Origin: Parerythrobacter aestuarii
GTDB lineage: Bacteria; Pseudomonadota; Alphaproteobacteria; Sphingomonadales; Sphingomonadaceae
Direction of reading: 5' to 3'
NCBI RefSeq assembly: GCF_030140925.1
Contig: NZ_JARBWD010000001.1
Span: forward strand, 2,232,001-2,296,000
Length of the DNA: 64,000 bases
In this document: positions 20,985 through 31,144 of the stretch, piece by piece
Layout: the number at the start of each line of letters is the position of its first letter
How positions within the stretch are numbered: the first letter of the stretch is position 1
The notes under the pieces: generated by a model
Database searches by the model: none
Told to the model about the DNA's origin: nothing
The model's input: the letters and a program-made list of their open reading frames with translations, nothing else
Program-made: the position numbers and the translations under genes

Positions 20985-21871
20985 GAACCTGCTCCCCCGC
21001 GCAGGCGGGGGCCTCCTGCAGTCTGGCGTTCCGCTTGCGGCCCTAGACTCCCGCTTGAGCGTGGGCTTACGACTCTAATTTCCTTCAATCGCTCCACCGC
21101 CCGGATAATGGTCGGTCCGCCGCAATAGAGGAGGTTGGCATCGAACCGCTCGGTCCGCATGTCGCTGAGCCGGGCCAGCGCCGGGTGATGCTGCGCCCGC
21201 TCCCCGCCCGCGACCAGCAGCAGTTCGGGCGGATCGGCCAGCATCCGTTCCAGTGACAAGTAGTCCGCCTGCCTGAGGCCGCGCGCGGCGCTGTGGCTGG
21301 CAAAACCGGTATGCGCCATCAGCTCGTTCACCAGCGCGCCTTCGCCCGGTACGATCCCGCCCGGCTGCCACAGCACTGTTGGGGTGGGCTCGCCGGGAAA
21401 GGCCGTGGCCGCCAGCGCCGCGTCGATGCGAGCGACCAACGCCTCGCCATGCTCCGGCTGTCCGGCCAGCGTGGCCAGTTGGCGAACCTGCGCTTCGTTG
21501 TCAGCCACCGTCGAAGCAATGCCGAGCGTTTCGACCCGGATGCCCAACCGCTGGAACGCGGCGCTGGTGGCCGGGTCCATGAAGCTGGAGCCGACCACGA
21601 TATCGGGATCGAGCGCCAGCACTTCCTCCACCGTCCCGCCGGTCACCGGGAAGTGGCGCGCGACGGCGAGGTCCATCGAGGTCGAGGCGGGATCATGGCT
21701 GTAATGGCTGATCGCCTTGAGCTGCCCCGGTGCGGTGACTTCGGCCAGGATCGCATCGGCGCAGGGATTGAGGCTGACGATTGTGGGGCCGTCGGTCGCC
21801 GGCGCAACGGAATGCGATGGCGCGCACCCAACCAGCGCCACGATAACGAGAAGGCCCGCCTCAGCCCTCAA
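20981..21871 (-). CDS. btuF: Cobalamin-binding lipoprotein (BtuF-like) with a repeat-derived C-terminal tail
   Basis: 296 residues. A lipobox VALVGC near residue 16 marks it as a lipoprotein. The body fits the periplasmic binding protein fold used for B12 and siderophores (IVSLNPCADAIL, LDPDIVVGSS, AHTGFAS, LLYCGGPTI). The last ~30 residues (VSPRSSGSLGPQAERQTAGG and on) are encoded by a degenerate palindromic element at 20993-21066 and are unlikely to be native. The stop codon overlaps the btuC start by 4 bp, so the extended end may have been kept to preserve coupling. Confidence 0.88.
   Translation of the reverse strand: MRAEAGLLVIVALVGCAPSHSVAPATDGPTIVSLNPCADAILAEVTAPGQLKAISHYSHDPASTSMDLAVARHFPVTGGTVEEVLALDPDIVVGSSFMDPATSAAFQRLGIRVETLGIASTVADNEAQVRQLATLAGQPEHGEALVARIDAALAATAFPGEPTPTVLWQPGGIVPGEGALVNELMAHTGFASHSAARGLRQADYLSLERMLADPPELLLVAGGERAQHHPALARLSDMRTERFDANLLYCGGPTIIRAVERLKEIRVVSPRSSGSLGPQAERQTAGGPRLRGGAGS
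20993..21066. repeat. Degenerate palindromic element at the btuF 3' end
   Basis: The left hairpin TCCCCCGCGCAGGCGGGGGC (20993-21012) followed by CTCC matches the 68-bp family. The right arm (about 21047-21066, CTCCCGC...GCGTGGG) is eroded. It supplies the last btuF codons. Confidence 0.65.
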
Positions 21872-23841
21872 AAGCCGAACCTCACCCCGCCGAAAACGCC
21901 CCGGCCTGCCTGCGCATAACCCGCAGCAGTCTGGTATTGTGCGTCAAACAGGTTCTCGACACGCGCGAACAGCACCAGCGGCTGGTCGCTGCCGAGATCG
22001 GCAACCGGCATCTCCGCACGCAGGTCAACCACGACATAGCTATCAAGCCGCACGCTATTGAACGCATCGTCGAACGAATCCGACACCATCCGCACATCGG
22101 CCCCGAAGCGCGGGCGCAGCAGCTCGCCACTGCCAGCCGCGCTGTCCCAGTCTACCGAAAGGTTCACCGCATGACGCGGTCGGCGCGCAAGCCGGTTGCC
22201 GGTGGTGCGATCCTCGCTGTCGACGTAACTGTAGGTCGCGCGGACCTGCAGCGCATCGCCCAGCGTCGCCCCGCCCTCGACCTCGACCCCCTGCGCCCTT
22301 GCCTGCGCGACATTGTCATAGGTGCCGAAGGGGCGATTGGTGCAGATCCCGCCAACCATGCCAAAACAGCTGACGAACTGGATCAGGTCCTCGCTGTCAC
22401 GGCGGAAGAACGTCACCCCGGCATAGAAAGGCGCGCCACGATCCTTGTACGCCAGACCGAGGTCGAAGCTGGTACTCTTTTCCGGCACCAGCAGCTCGTT
22501 GCCGAAATCGCTGTAAAGCTGGAACAGCGTCGGGGCCTTGAAACCTTCGCCGACGCTGGCCTTGAGCCGCAGGTCGCCAGCAATGGCATAGCTCACATCT
22601 GCGCCGAAGCTGGTTGCCCCGCCGTAACGATCATGCTCGTCATGGCGCAAGCCGACATGGCCCGACAGCCCGCCGAACTCGATCCCCGCCTGCAGGTAGC
22701 CACCGTAGATCGATGTATCCTGCCGCGGCGTGAAATTGGTCTCGAGACTGGTCCACTCGGCATCGGCACCGAAGTTGAGCAGCAGCGGACCAATGACGCG
22801 GTACTCGCCCTTGACCTCGAAGCGATCGGAATGGCCATCGCTGGTGAAGCCCGGCGCCGTGTCAAAGTTTGGGTCGAAATTCGCGCGTTCAGTGTCGGCA
22901 AAGCTGTAGGTCGCCTGGAGATAGAGCGGCCCGTTGTCATGCAACAGGCCAACCGCGCCCGAATATTGCGTAGTCTCCTGGTATTCGAGCGTGTCCGACA
23001 GGGTGAAACTCGGGAACGGGAAGCCGTCGATCTCCAGCATCCCCTCGGCATAGCGGCCGCTGGCGAACAGCTCGGTCGTGCCCGACAGGAACCAGCGCCC
23101 GCGCGCGGTGACGGCGAACTGCTCGAAGCCATCGGACTCGGTACCGCTGGCGGCAGCCGAGAAACCATCCGAAGTGTAGTATCCACCCGCCACGCTGAGG
23201 AAGGCATCGTCGCTCTCGATGCTGCCCGAAAGATTGGCGCTCAGCGTATCCCGCGCGCCGTATTCGGCGCTGCCGTTGATACCGCTGTCGGAGCGGGTCT
23301 TGACCGCCAGCACGCCGGCCACGGCATCGCTGCCCCATACGGTGGAGTTGGAACCGCGCAGCAGATCGATCTGGGCGATCGTGCCGGGCAGGATATTGCC
23401 GAAGTCGAACCCGCCCGCAGGCGACGCGGGATCGCCTACGCGCACGCCGTCAACCAGCACCAGCAGCTGTTCGGCTTCGCCTCCCCGCACGCGCACCCCG
23501 GTGAAGCTGCCGACCCCGCCATTGCGGCTGATCGTTACCCCCGGCGCGCGCTGGAGGATGCGAGCGATGTCCTCACCCTGCACCCGCTCGATCTCGTCGC
23601 GGGGAATGATCGTCACGGGTTGGCCGGTATCCTCGGTCTCGATCGGTGTGCCTGTGACCGTTATGGTAATTGTCGAGGGGCGAATGGGACGCGACCCGAA
23701 TTCGGTCCTGCAATCTGCCTCTTCGTCGCCATTGCAGATACGGTATGGAACCGTTTCCCGTGGCGCCCGAGGGTCATAGCTTTGCGCCACAACAGGCGAA
23801 GACGCCGCCACACAACTCAACAAGAACAGATATTTACGCAC
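21868..23841 (-). CDS. btuB: TonB-dependent cobalamin receptor (BtuB)
   Basis: 657 residues, GTG start at 23841 preceded by GGAGGAAAT. A signal peptide (MRKYLFLLSCVAASSPVVAQ) is followed by the plug domain with the conserved VTIIPRDEIERVQGEDIARI and ILQRAPGVTISRNGGVGS, then VLVDGVRVGDP, and a 22-strand barrel ending in RGVFGGVRFGF with the terminal Phe. It takes up B12 at the outer membrane using TonB energy. First gene of the operon, downstream of a cobalamin riboswitch and overlapping btuF by 4 bp. Confidence 0.94.
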   Translation of the reverse strand: MRKYLFLLSCVAASSPVVAQSYDPRAPRETVPYRICNGDEEADCRTEFGSRPIRPSTITITVTGTPIETEDTGQPVTIIPRDEIERVQGEDIARILQRAPGVTISRNGGVGSFTGVRVRGGEAEQLLVLVDGVRVGDPASPAGGFDFGNILPGTIAQIDLLRGSNSTVWGSDAVAGVLAVKTRSDSGINGSAEYGARDTLSANLSGSIESDDAFLSVAGGYYTSDGFSAAASGTESDGFEQFAVTARGRWFLSGTTELFASGRYAEGMLEIDGFPFPSFTLSDTLEYQETTQYSGAVGLLHDNGPLYLQATYSFADTERANFDPNFDTAPGFTSDGHSDRFEVKGEYRVIGPLLLNFGADAEWTSLETNFTPRQDTSIYGGYLQAGIEFGGLSGHVGLRHDEHDRYGGATSFGADVSYAIAGDLRLKASVGEGFKAPTLFQLYSDFGNELLVPEKSTSFDLGLAYKDRGAPFYAGVTFFRRDSEDLIQFVSCFGMVGGICTNRPFGTYDNVAQARAQGVEVEGGATLGDALQVRATYSYVDSEDRTTGNRLARRPRHAVNLSVDWDSAAGSGELLRPRFGADVRMVSDSFDDAFNSVRLDSYVVVDLRAEMPVADLGSDQPLVLFARVENLFDAQYQTAAGYAQAGRGVFGGVRFGF

Positions 23842-23939
23842 ATTTCCTCCATCACAAGCAGATGCCGCTCATGACGGAGCTTCGCGGGAGTGCGAGAGCC
23901 CATTCGCCTTGCCATCGGTACACCCCGCCCGGCAGCTCG

Positions 23940-24135
23940 AACGACGGTCGCAGGCAGGTCTCCTGGCTCCCGGATCATCGCTCATCCGCCGCCTTCCCGG
24001 CCCAGGAAATCCCTCGGACCAGTGGCCTGTGGCGGGATCGCTCCCCGGTCACAGTTGCGGGGGCAGCGGAGGTATCGCACCTCCTTCCCTCTTAGGCCCG
24101 CTCTCGCAGGCAACCCGTGACGTGCCGCGCGGGAT
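23940..24135 (-). promoter_or_regulatory. Cobalamin (AdoCbl) riboswitch controlling btuBFCD
   Basis: Read on the minus strand, the segment holds the conserved pieces in order: GGTTGCC, GGCCTAAGAGGGAA, GCTGCCCCCGCAACTGTGA, CCACTGG, and the B12 box GCCAGGAGACCTGCCTGC (about 23950-23969 on the plus strand). This is the class-I AdoCbl aptamer. It ends roughly 100 bp before the btuB start. Bound cobalamin should switch the uptake genes off. The boundaries are approximate. Confidence 0.93.
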
Positions 24136-24292
24136 ACGGCTCAAAGGCGGTGAAGGCAAGGTTTTCCGCCGTTCCCTACCGCGCTGTTAACCACTGATTA
24201 TCCACCCGGTTTAACTCGCCATTGCAGGCTGTGCCGCGATAGGACGCAGCCAATTCAGGCGTCGCTGCTCCTCCCGCTACAGGATAGGGGAA
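24136..24292. other. Intergenic region between riboswitch and SleB gene
   Basis: About 157 bp that must contain the divergent promoters of the btu operon (minus) and the wall-hydrolase gene (plus). No convincing -35/-10 pair or repeat was picked out. Confidence 0.4.
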
Positions 24293-25462
24293 ATGCTGCC
24301 CCCGATTGCATGCGAAGGACTGCCCCGCTTGACCCCACTAGCCGCCAGTGATGCACCCCGCTTTGCGTTCCAGCGCAAGCGCAGCGGCATGCGGGCATGG
24401 ATGGGCAGCAAGCGCGGCAAGGCGTTAATCACCCTGGCGGCGGCCGTGACCGTGCCTGCCGTGGCAGCGCCATCGGAATGGACCGCCTTCGGTCTGGCAC
24501 CGGACGAAGCGGCGCTGGCTCCTGCGGTCGAACCGATGCCGTTCGAGCAGGCTGGCGGCAGCTTTCCGGGTTCGGCCTTCTACTACCTCGAAGACGCCCC
24601 GCAGCTGGCGGTCGAATTCGACACCGCGACCCACGGCACGGGCGGTCAGTACTTCAATCCGCTCGAAGTGCTGAACGGCGACCCGTCGCGCGCGGTCGAA
24701 ACCCACGACGCCGGCCCCGCCGCCCGCGCGTTCCGTTCAGGCGGAAGCGGGCTCGACAAGGCCCGCGCGCTGCAATGCCTCGCGACGGCGGTGTACTATG
24801 AAGCGGCATCGGAAAGCATCGGCGGACAGAAGGCCGTGGCACAGGTAGTGCTCAACCGAGTGGCCCACCCCACCTACCCGCGCAGCGTTTGCGGCGTGGT
24901 TTACCAGGGCTCGGAACGGCAGACCGGTTGCCAGTTCAGCTTCACCTGCGACGGCTCCTTGAACCGCAAGCCTTCAGCCAGTGGATGGGCACGCGCACAA
25001 CGCGTTGCCCGCGAAGCGCTGGCGGGCGAAGTTTACGCCCCGGTCGGCCTCGCCACGCATTATCACACGACATGGGTCAGCCCGTACTGGGCACCCAGCC
25101 TAGACTATCTCGGGACCATCGGCGCGCACCGGTTCTATCGCTGGCGCGGTGCCGCCGGGAAGCCGGGCGCATTCGGCACCGTCTACATCGGCGGCGAGCC
25201 GCTCCCCCGGCCCAACCCGCGCTCCAGCCTGGCCAAGGACACGCCGACGGCCGACCCGCTGGATCCGGTTGCCCTCGCCCGTGCCTATGAAGAGGCCAGG
25301 CGGAAAGCCGAAGCCGAGGCCCGTGCGGCAACCGCACCGCGCTATACGCCGGCTGTCGAGGCTGCCGGCGGTGATGCCCAGTTCCGGGCCGAAAAGCTGC
25401 CGCAATCGGGCAGCGTGCGCGAAGAATTTGCCAATGCCGGACAGTGGAAAGAACAACCCTGA
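24293..25462 (+). CDS. Cell-wall hydrolase of the SleB family
   Basis: 389 residues. Residues ~155-275 fit the SleB catalytic domain: ALQCLATAVYYEAASES with the catalytic-type Glu, GGQKAVAQVVLNRVAHPTYP, VCGVVYQGS, CQFSFTCDG, and THYHT..VSPYWAPSL. An internal hydrophobic stretch (ALITLAAAVTVPAVAAP, ~45-61) acts as signal peptide or membrane anchor. ATG 24293 has AGGGG close upstream; a start at residue 33 (MRAWMGSKRG) would give a more normal signal peptide. The C-terminal ~90 residues are Pro- and charge-rich. SleB-type proteins of alphaproteobacteria are peptidoglycan lytic enzymes rather than spore enzymes. Confidence 0.87.
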   Translation: MLPPIACEGLPRLTPLAASDAPRFAFQRKRSGMRAWMGSKRGKALITLAAAVTVPAVAAPSEWTAFGLAPDEAALAPAVEPMPFEQAGGSFPGSAFYYLEDAPQLAVEFDTATHGTGGQYFNPLEVLNGDPSRAVETHDAGPAARAFRSGGSGLDKARALQCLATAVYYEAASESIGGQKAVAQVVLNRVAHPTYPRSVCGVVYQGSERQTGCQFSFTCDGSLNRKPSASGWARAQRVAREALAGEVYAPVGLATHYHTTWVSPYWAPSLDYLGTIGAHRFYRWRGAAGKPGAFGTVYIGGEPLPRPNPRSSLAKDTPTADPLDPVALARAYEEARRKAEAEARAATAPRYTPAVEAAGGDAQFRAEKLPQSGSVREEFANAGQWKEQP

Positions 25463-25580
25463 CCATCCGAGCGGCGCACAAATCTTAACGCCCGCGAAAC
25501 CTTGTGAATGAGCAAAGCCTTCAGCGGTTGAGCCTATACCGCCCTCACCCCAGAAGACGCCCCATCAAGGACGCCCCCTT

Positions 25581-25892
25581 ATGACCCTGCACTTCGCCGC
25601 CGCGCGATCCACCACCCGTTCGCCGCTTGCTCGCGCTTTTGCGCGCCGCACGATCGCGCGCGCTGCGAACGACAATGGTGATCCGGTTGCCGGTCAGGGC
25701 AATGACCAGTTGCTGCACGCAGCCTTGCGCCATTTCGCTGCCCATGGGCTGGGCGCGGCGCGGGAAGCACGCAAGCAAGCCGAACAGGCTTTCTTTGCCG
25801 GTGATCGACAGTCTTACGATTGGTGGCTCGGCATTTGTCGGACACTGGACCGACGTATGGCTGAAGAGCTGGATCGCCGCAAACGCTGCTGA
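25581..25892 (+). CDS. Small conserved sphingomonad-type protein of unknown function
   Basis: 103 residues, Ala/Arg-rich N terminus (ARSTTRSPLARAFARRTIA), then an amphipathic helical part (LLHAALRHFAAHGLGAARE, SYDWWLGICRTLDRRMAEEL). Similar short proteins are common in sphingomonads by my recollection, without a known role. No ribosome site stands out. It lies 118 bp after the SleB gene. Confidence 0.55.
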   Translation: MTLHFAAARSTTRSPLARAFARRTIARAANDNGDPVAGQGNDQLLHAALRHFAAHGLGAAREARKQAEQAFFAGDRQSYDWWLGICRTLDRRMAEELDRRKRC

Positions 25893-26011
25893 GCCAGCCT
25901 TCCATGCTGCGCGCGATCACACTGGCCGATCGCAGCGCATCCGCTCGGCTGTCACCATGGTAAGCATGGCGTTAACCTAATCGTGACCCTTTGCCTCTAG
26001 GCGGGTACGAT

Positions 26012-27976
26012 ATGTCGGGCAAAACCCTTTTGCACGCGCTGCGCAAGCGCATGGATCGGAAGACCGGACGCGACGCCATCAACGATCGCGTGCGCCGGAC
26101 GCTGGTGCGTACGCTCTACACACAGCCGACCAGCCTTGCGATCGGCGCACTCAACGGGGTCGTGTCCGGCTCTATCGCCGCCTATATTATCGACGACCTG
26201 CTGTTTACCGGCTTTGTCGTGCTGTTCAGCCTGGTCGGGATCGCTCGCGTGATAACGGCGAGCATGCTCTCCCCCGACAACACCGCCAATACCACCCGCA
26301 AGCTCGAACTGTTCTACGAAGCTGGCGCATTTAGCTATGCCTTCCTTTATGGCGCGATCGGCGCGCTGACACTGCTTTACCATCCCGGTTCTGCAGTCGA
26401 GATCCTGATCGTCGCCAACGCGCTGTGCTATGGCATCGGGGTTAGTGCCCGCAACGCCGGCTCGCCGATCATTGCCAATGGCCAGCTGGTGCTGACTTTC
26501 CTGCCGATCCTGATTGCCTGCCTGGTCATTGGCTCGCTGCCGCTGGTGGTCCTGGCCGTGACGATGGTGCTGGTGGCTCCGGCCATGGCTTCGATCACGC
26601 ACAATGTGCACCAGGTGCTGCGCGAATCCATTGCTGCCGCTGAAAACAGCGAGCGCATGGCCAAGAAGATGGAAACGCTCGCGCACACCGATGTGGTGAC
26701 CGGGTTGACCAACAGAGCCGGGCTCAACCACCTGCTGGTCGAGGCCATGATGGACGTGCCACAGGATACCATGCTGGCCATGTTCTGGCTCGACCTCGAC
26801 CGGTTCAAGGAAGTGAACGACCTGCTCGGCCACCAGATTGGCGACCGGGTGCTCAACGAAATGGCCGTCCGCCTGCGCGACATCATGCCCGAAGACGCCA
26901 TCGTGGCGCGCTTCGGCGGGGATGAGTTTACCGTCGTCGCCAAGATCGACGACCGTCGCCACGCCGAACGGCTTGCGAGCGAAGTCCATGCCGACCTGAT
27001 GCGCCCGATCCGCTTGGACGGCGACCGGCTCGAAGTCGGTGCCTCCATCGGTGTCGCGCTGCTCCCGGATGACGGGACCGATGCCGACACGCTGATGCAG
27101 AATGCTGACCTTGCGCTCTACCACGCCAAGGTCAACGGCCGGAAGCAGACCCAGTTCTACGACAGCTCGATGAGCCGCAACCTCGCCCGCAAGCGCGAAA
27201 TCGAGGCCGAGCTGCGCGCCGCCATCCAGAAGGACGAGCTGTCGATCTTCTTCCAGCCGATCGTCGATCTCGAAACCGGCCGGATCAAGACCTTCGAAGC
27301 GCTGGTGCGCTGGTTCCACCCGGAAAAAGGCGAGCTGCGCCCCGACGAGTTCATCCCTGTCGCGGAAGACAGCGGGCTGATCGTGACACTTGGCAACTGG
27401 ATCACAGTGCAGGCTGCCAAGGCGGCGGCAAAATGGCCAGAGGAAGTGACCCTGGCGGTCAACCTCTCCCCGCTCCAGATCAAGGCGCCGGGCGCTTCGC
27501 TCGGTATCTTCAACGCGCTGCGAGAAGCCAAGCTGGCACCCGAGCGGCTCGAACTGGAAGTGACGGAAAGCCTGTTCGTCGACGACAGCGAAGCCACCGA
27601 ACTGTTCATCAGCGAACTCTCGGCCAAGGGCGTCCGCTTTGCACTGGACGATTTCGGGACCGGCTATTCCTCGCTCGCTTACATCCAGAAATATCCCTTC
27701 TCCAAGGTCAAGATCGACCGCAGCTTCGTCTCCGGCCCCGACGTCGGCAAGAAGACCGAAGCCATCATCCGCGCAGTGGCCGAAATGGGCGCACAGCTCG
27801 ACATGTCGATTGTCGCTGAAGGACTGGAAGAAATCGAGCAGGTCAAGGCCGTGCGCGAGGCAGGCTGTACGCTGGGCCAGGGCTATTACTTCAGCCGTGC
27901 CGTACCCGATTACCTGGCCGCCATGCTGCTGGCGCAGGAACGCGAAAGCGACGAGGCGCTGCGCAAGGTCGGCTGA
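26012..27976 (+). CDS. Membrane GGDEF-EAL protein (cyclic-di-GMP turnover)
   Basis: 654 residues from ATG 26012; a TTG seven codons earlier is a weaker choice. The N-terminal ~210 residues hold about five membrane segments. A diguanylate cyclase domain follows with an intact FGGDEF active site and DLDRFKEVND, then an EAL phosphodiesterase domain with FEALVRW, NLSPLQ, ELEVTES, DDFGTGYSS and KIDRSF. All key residues for both activities look present, so it could make or break c-di-GMP, with EAL activity usually dominant in such tandems. It ends 283 bp before mdh and is not part of that operon. Confidence 0.93.
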   Translation: MSGKTLLHALRKRMDRKTGRDAINDRVRRTLVRTLYTQPTSLAIGALNGVVSGSIAAYIIDDLLFTGFVVLFSLVGIARVITASMLSPDNTANTTRKLELFYEAGAFSYAFLYGAIGALTLLYHPGSAVEILIVANALCYGIGVSARNAGSPIIANGQLVLTFLPILIACLVIGSLPLVVLAVTMVLVAPAMASITHNVHQVLRESIAAAENSERMAKKMETLAHTDVVTGLTNRAGLNHLLVEAMMDVPQDTMLAMFWLDLDRFKEVNDLLGHQIGDRVLNEMAVRLRDIMPEDAIVARFGGDEFTVVAKIDDRRHAERLASEVHADLMRPIRLDGDRLEVGASIGVALLPDDGTDADTLMQNADLALYHAKVNGRKQTQFYDSSMSRNLARKREIEAELRAAIQKDELSIFFQPIVDLETGRIKTFEALVRWFHPEKGELRPDEFIPVAEDSGLIVTLGNWITVQAAKAAAKWPEEVTLAVNLSPLQIKAPGASLGIFNALREAKLAPERLELEVTESLFVDDSEATELFISELSAKGVRFALDDFGTGYSSLAYIQKYPFSKVKIDRSFVSGPDVGKKTEAIIRAVAEMGAQLDMSIVAEGLEEIEQVKAVREAGCTLGQGYYFSRAVPDYLAAMLLAQERESDEALRKVG

Positions 27977-28088
27977 CGCGCGGTTTCGGGGCCTGCGGGA
28001 ACCGGATGCAATCCGTAACGTAAGAGACTCCGAAGGCGCGAATTCGACGCCCCCTCTCGCATTTGCCGGAAACCTTATTGCAATTGCG

Positions 28089-28108
28089 AACTATTTGCAG
28101 AAATAGTT
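28089..28108. promoter_or_regulatory. Inverted repeat in the mdh upstream region
   Basis: AACTATTTGCAGAAATAGTT is an 8-bp perfect inverted repeat with a 4-nt centre, 152 bp before the mdh start, in the AT-rich 28060-28110 tract of an otherwise GC-rich 283-bp gap. It could be a transcription-factor site for the TCA genes. No function is shown. Confidence 0.35.
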
Positions 28109-28169
28109 GTATCGCAACCGCTTTTGCCGGTTGCATTCCCCTTGCTGCACGCCTAGGCCGCTGTTGTGA

Positions 28170-29221
<1,052 letters not shown>

Positions 29222-29222
<1 letters not shown>

Positions 29223-29839
29223 TGCTTTTCGGCGCAGTCCTCTTTGCTATGAGTGGAGCAGGTATGGCGGCCTCCGCTTACCCTGCACATGATGTCCTCG
29301 ATCATGCGCGGCAAAGCTGCGCGGCCGTCGGCCTTGCTGGCCGCGAGGCACCGCCAGGATGGACCAGCCCCGCTGGAGAGAATGCGAGGATCGCTAAGGC
29401 CTTCAAGGAGGAGGGGGAAAAGAGCTTCGAAGGTCACCCTCTTTTCGAGCCGGAGACGATTGCGTTTGAAACGCTGAAGTCCGAACGGTCTCTGCTCATG
29501 GTCGTGGTCCACCTCAAGTCGGGAGAGGATGTGGTCTTCACCTCGTGCTCGGTGAGAGACCTTCAGGCTCCGCAAGCCGACTGGGAATCGCTGTTCCGTG
29601 AATGGGCGGGTCGCGAGGGGCGAAGCGGGCTGACTTTCATGACTGCCCCCGGGGCCGTCCATGATCCCGAGGCCGAGCGCAAGGAGCGGGCGAAATACCC
29701 GGTCCGTTTGGCCTGGAAGCCGGGATTGAACGATGGCAGCGAGGAAACCGAGCTTTCGTATCGCGGCGAAGACCAGCCATCGAGCACAGGTATAACTTTT
29801 GGGCTAACCTACACTGACAATTTTTCGGCCATAGGTTGA
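29222..29839 (+). CDS. Secreted protein of unknown function between mdh and sucD
   Basis: 205 residues if started at ATG 29222, which overlaps the mdh stop; GTG 29219 is an alternative. The start is hydrophobic (MLFGAVLFAMSGAGMAASAY), fitting a signal peptide. The remainder has two cysteines (QSCAAV, TSCSVRD) and no recognised domain. It occupies the place where sucC is found in many alphaproteobacteria. Coupling to mdh shows it is co-transcribed with TCA genes. Confidence 0.65.
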
Positions 29840-29862
29840 AGCAGTTTCTCCGGGAGTATTGA

Positions 29863-30753
29863 ATGTCCATCCTCGTAAACAAAGACACCAAGGTCATCAC
29901 CCAGGGTATGACCGGCAACACCGGTACCTTCCACACCCAGCAGGCGCTCGATTACGGGACGCAGATGGTCGCCGGTGTGACTCCCGGCAAGGGCGGCAGC
30001 GAGCATATTGGCCTGCCGCAGTTTGATACCGTGCGCGAGGCCAAGGAAGCGACCGGCGCGACCGCGACCTGCATCTATGTCCCGCCGCCCTTCGCGGCTG
30101 ACGCGATCTGCGAAGCGATCGATGCCGAGATGGAGCTGATCGTCTGCATCACCGAAGGCATCCCGGTGCTCGACATGGTCCGCGCCAAGGCTGCGCTCAA
30201 GAGCAGCAAATCGCGCCTGATCGGCCCGAACTGCCCCGGCGTGTTGACCCCCAATGAATGCAAGATCGGCATCATGCCGGGCTCGATCTTCAAGAAGGGC
30301 AGCGTCGGCGTCGTCTCGCGCTCGGGCACGCTGACCTATGAAGCCGTGCATCAGACCACCATGGTCGGCCTGGGCCAGACCACTGCGGTCGGCATCGGCG
30401 GCGACCCCGTCAACGGCACCAACTTCATCGACGTGCTCGACATGTTCCTCGACGACGAGGAAACCAAGAGCATCATCATGATCGGCGAAATCGGCGGCAG
30501 CGCCGAGGAAGAAGCCGCCGAGTTCATCAAGCAGGAAGCTGCCAAGGGTCGCAAGAAGCCGATGGTCGGCTTCATCGCCGGCCGCACGGCACCTCCGGGC
30601 CGCCGCATGGGACACGCCGGCGCGATCGTCTCGGGCGGCCAGGGCGGCGCAGACGACAAGATCAAGGCGATGGAAGCCGCCGGCATTCGTGTCAGCCCCT
30701 CGCCCAGCGAACTCGGCACCACGCTCGACGCGATGCTGAAGGAAATGGCGTAG
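29863..30753 (+). CDS. sucD: Succinyl-CoA synthetase alpha subunit
   Basis: 296 residues. The CoA-binding Rossmann part is intact ([26 protein letters not shown]), followed by [21 protein letters not shown] and the phosphohistidine loop [10 protein letters not shown]. With a beta subunit (SucC) it converts succinyl-CoA to succinate, making ATP or GTP. No sucC gene lies in this window, so it must be elsewhere. A GIY-YIG element separates sucD from sucA. Confidence 0.96.
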   Translation: MSILVNKDTKVITQGMTGNTGTFHTQQALDYGTQMVAGVTPGKGGSEHIGLPQFDTVREAKEATGATATCIYVPPPFAADAICEAIDAEMELIVCITEGIPVLDMVRAKAALKSSKSRLIGPNCPGVLTPNECKIGIMPGSIFKKGSVGVVSRSGTLTYEAVHQTTMVGLGQTTAVGIGGDPVNGTNFIDVLDMFLDDEETKSIIMIGEIGGSAEEEAAEFIKQEAAKGRKKPMVGFIAGRTAPPGRRMGHAGAIVSGGQGGADDKIKAMEAAGIRVSPSPSELGTTLDAMLKEMA

Positions 30754-30764
30754 GTCCGATGTGC

Positions 30765-31130
30765 GTCCCCGCGAAGGCGGGGACCTCAGGCCGCCGGCGA
30801 AAGGGATGAAACCAGGCTATGTCTACATCCTCACTAACAAGCCAATGGGGGTCCTCTACATCGGCGTCACAGATGATCTTCCCGGCCGGATCGAGCAGCA
30901 TCGATCTGGGGCCGTTTCGAGTTTCACGAAGACTTACAATTGCCACACGCTCGTCTGGTTTGAGGAATTCGAGAACATCCACGACGCACGCGCGTTCGAA
31001 AAGCAAATGAAGAAATGGAATCGCGCATGGAGAGTCAATCGGATCGTCGAGCGAAACCCGACATGGCGCGATCTGGCGAACGACTTGTAGCCGAGCGCCA
31101 GCGGCCTGAGGCCCCCGCCTTCGCGGGGGC
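30765..31130. mobile_element. GIY-YIG nuclease gene framed by inverted palindromic arms (candidate parent of the 68-bp repeats)
   Basis: Left end: hairpin GTCCCCGCGAAGGCGGGGAC (30765-30784) then CTCAGGCCGCCGGCG. Right end: CGCCAGCGGCCTGAG then hairpin GCCCCCGCCTTCGCGGGGGC (31111-31130). The 35-bp arms are inverted copies with 3 differences. Two of these sit at opposite positions of the same hairpin (GT..AC against GC..GC), so pairing is kept. The arms correspond to the two halves of the 68-bp elements in uvrA and the helix-turn-helix gene, with the nuclease gene in place of the core. No clear target duplication seen. Confidence 0.75.
30806..31090 (+). CDS. GIY-YIG endonuclease-domain protein
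   Basis: 94 residues from ATG 30806; an upstream frame start at 30761 would translate the palindromic arm ([15 protein letters not shown]) and is rejected. Motifs: GYVYILTN and LYIGVTDDL for the GIY and YIG strands, RIEQHRSG with the catalytic-type Arg, and EKQMKKWNRAWK with the metal-binding-type Glu. It belongs to the small single-domain YhbQ/UPF0213-like group, which is often multicopy in sphingomonads. It lies between sucD and sucA and is bounded on both sides by matching hairpins. A role in moving those hairpins is inference. Confidence 0.88.
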   Translation: MKPGYVYILTNKPMGVLYIGVTDDLPGRIEQHRSGAVSSFTKTYNCHTLVWFEEFENIHDARAFEKQMKKWNRAWRVNRIVERNPTWRDLANDL

Positions 31131-31144
31131 TCACGGAGAATACT

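Noticed and set aside
21937..23874. 645-codon plus-strand frame
   Set aside because: It mirrors btuB, which has clear plug and barrel motifs; the product has no protein-like pattern.
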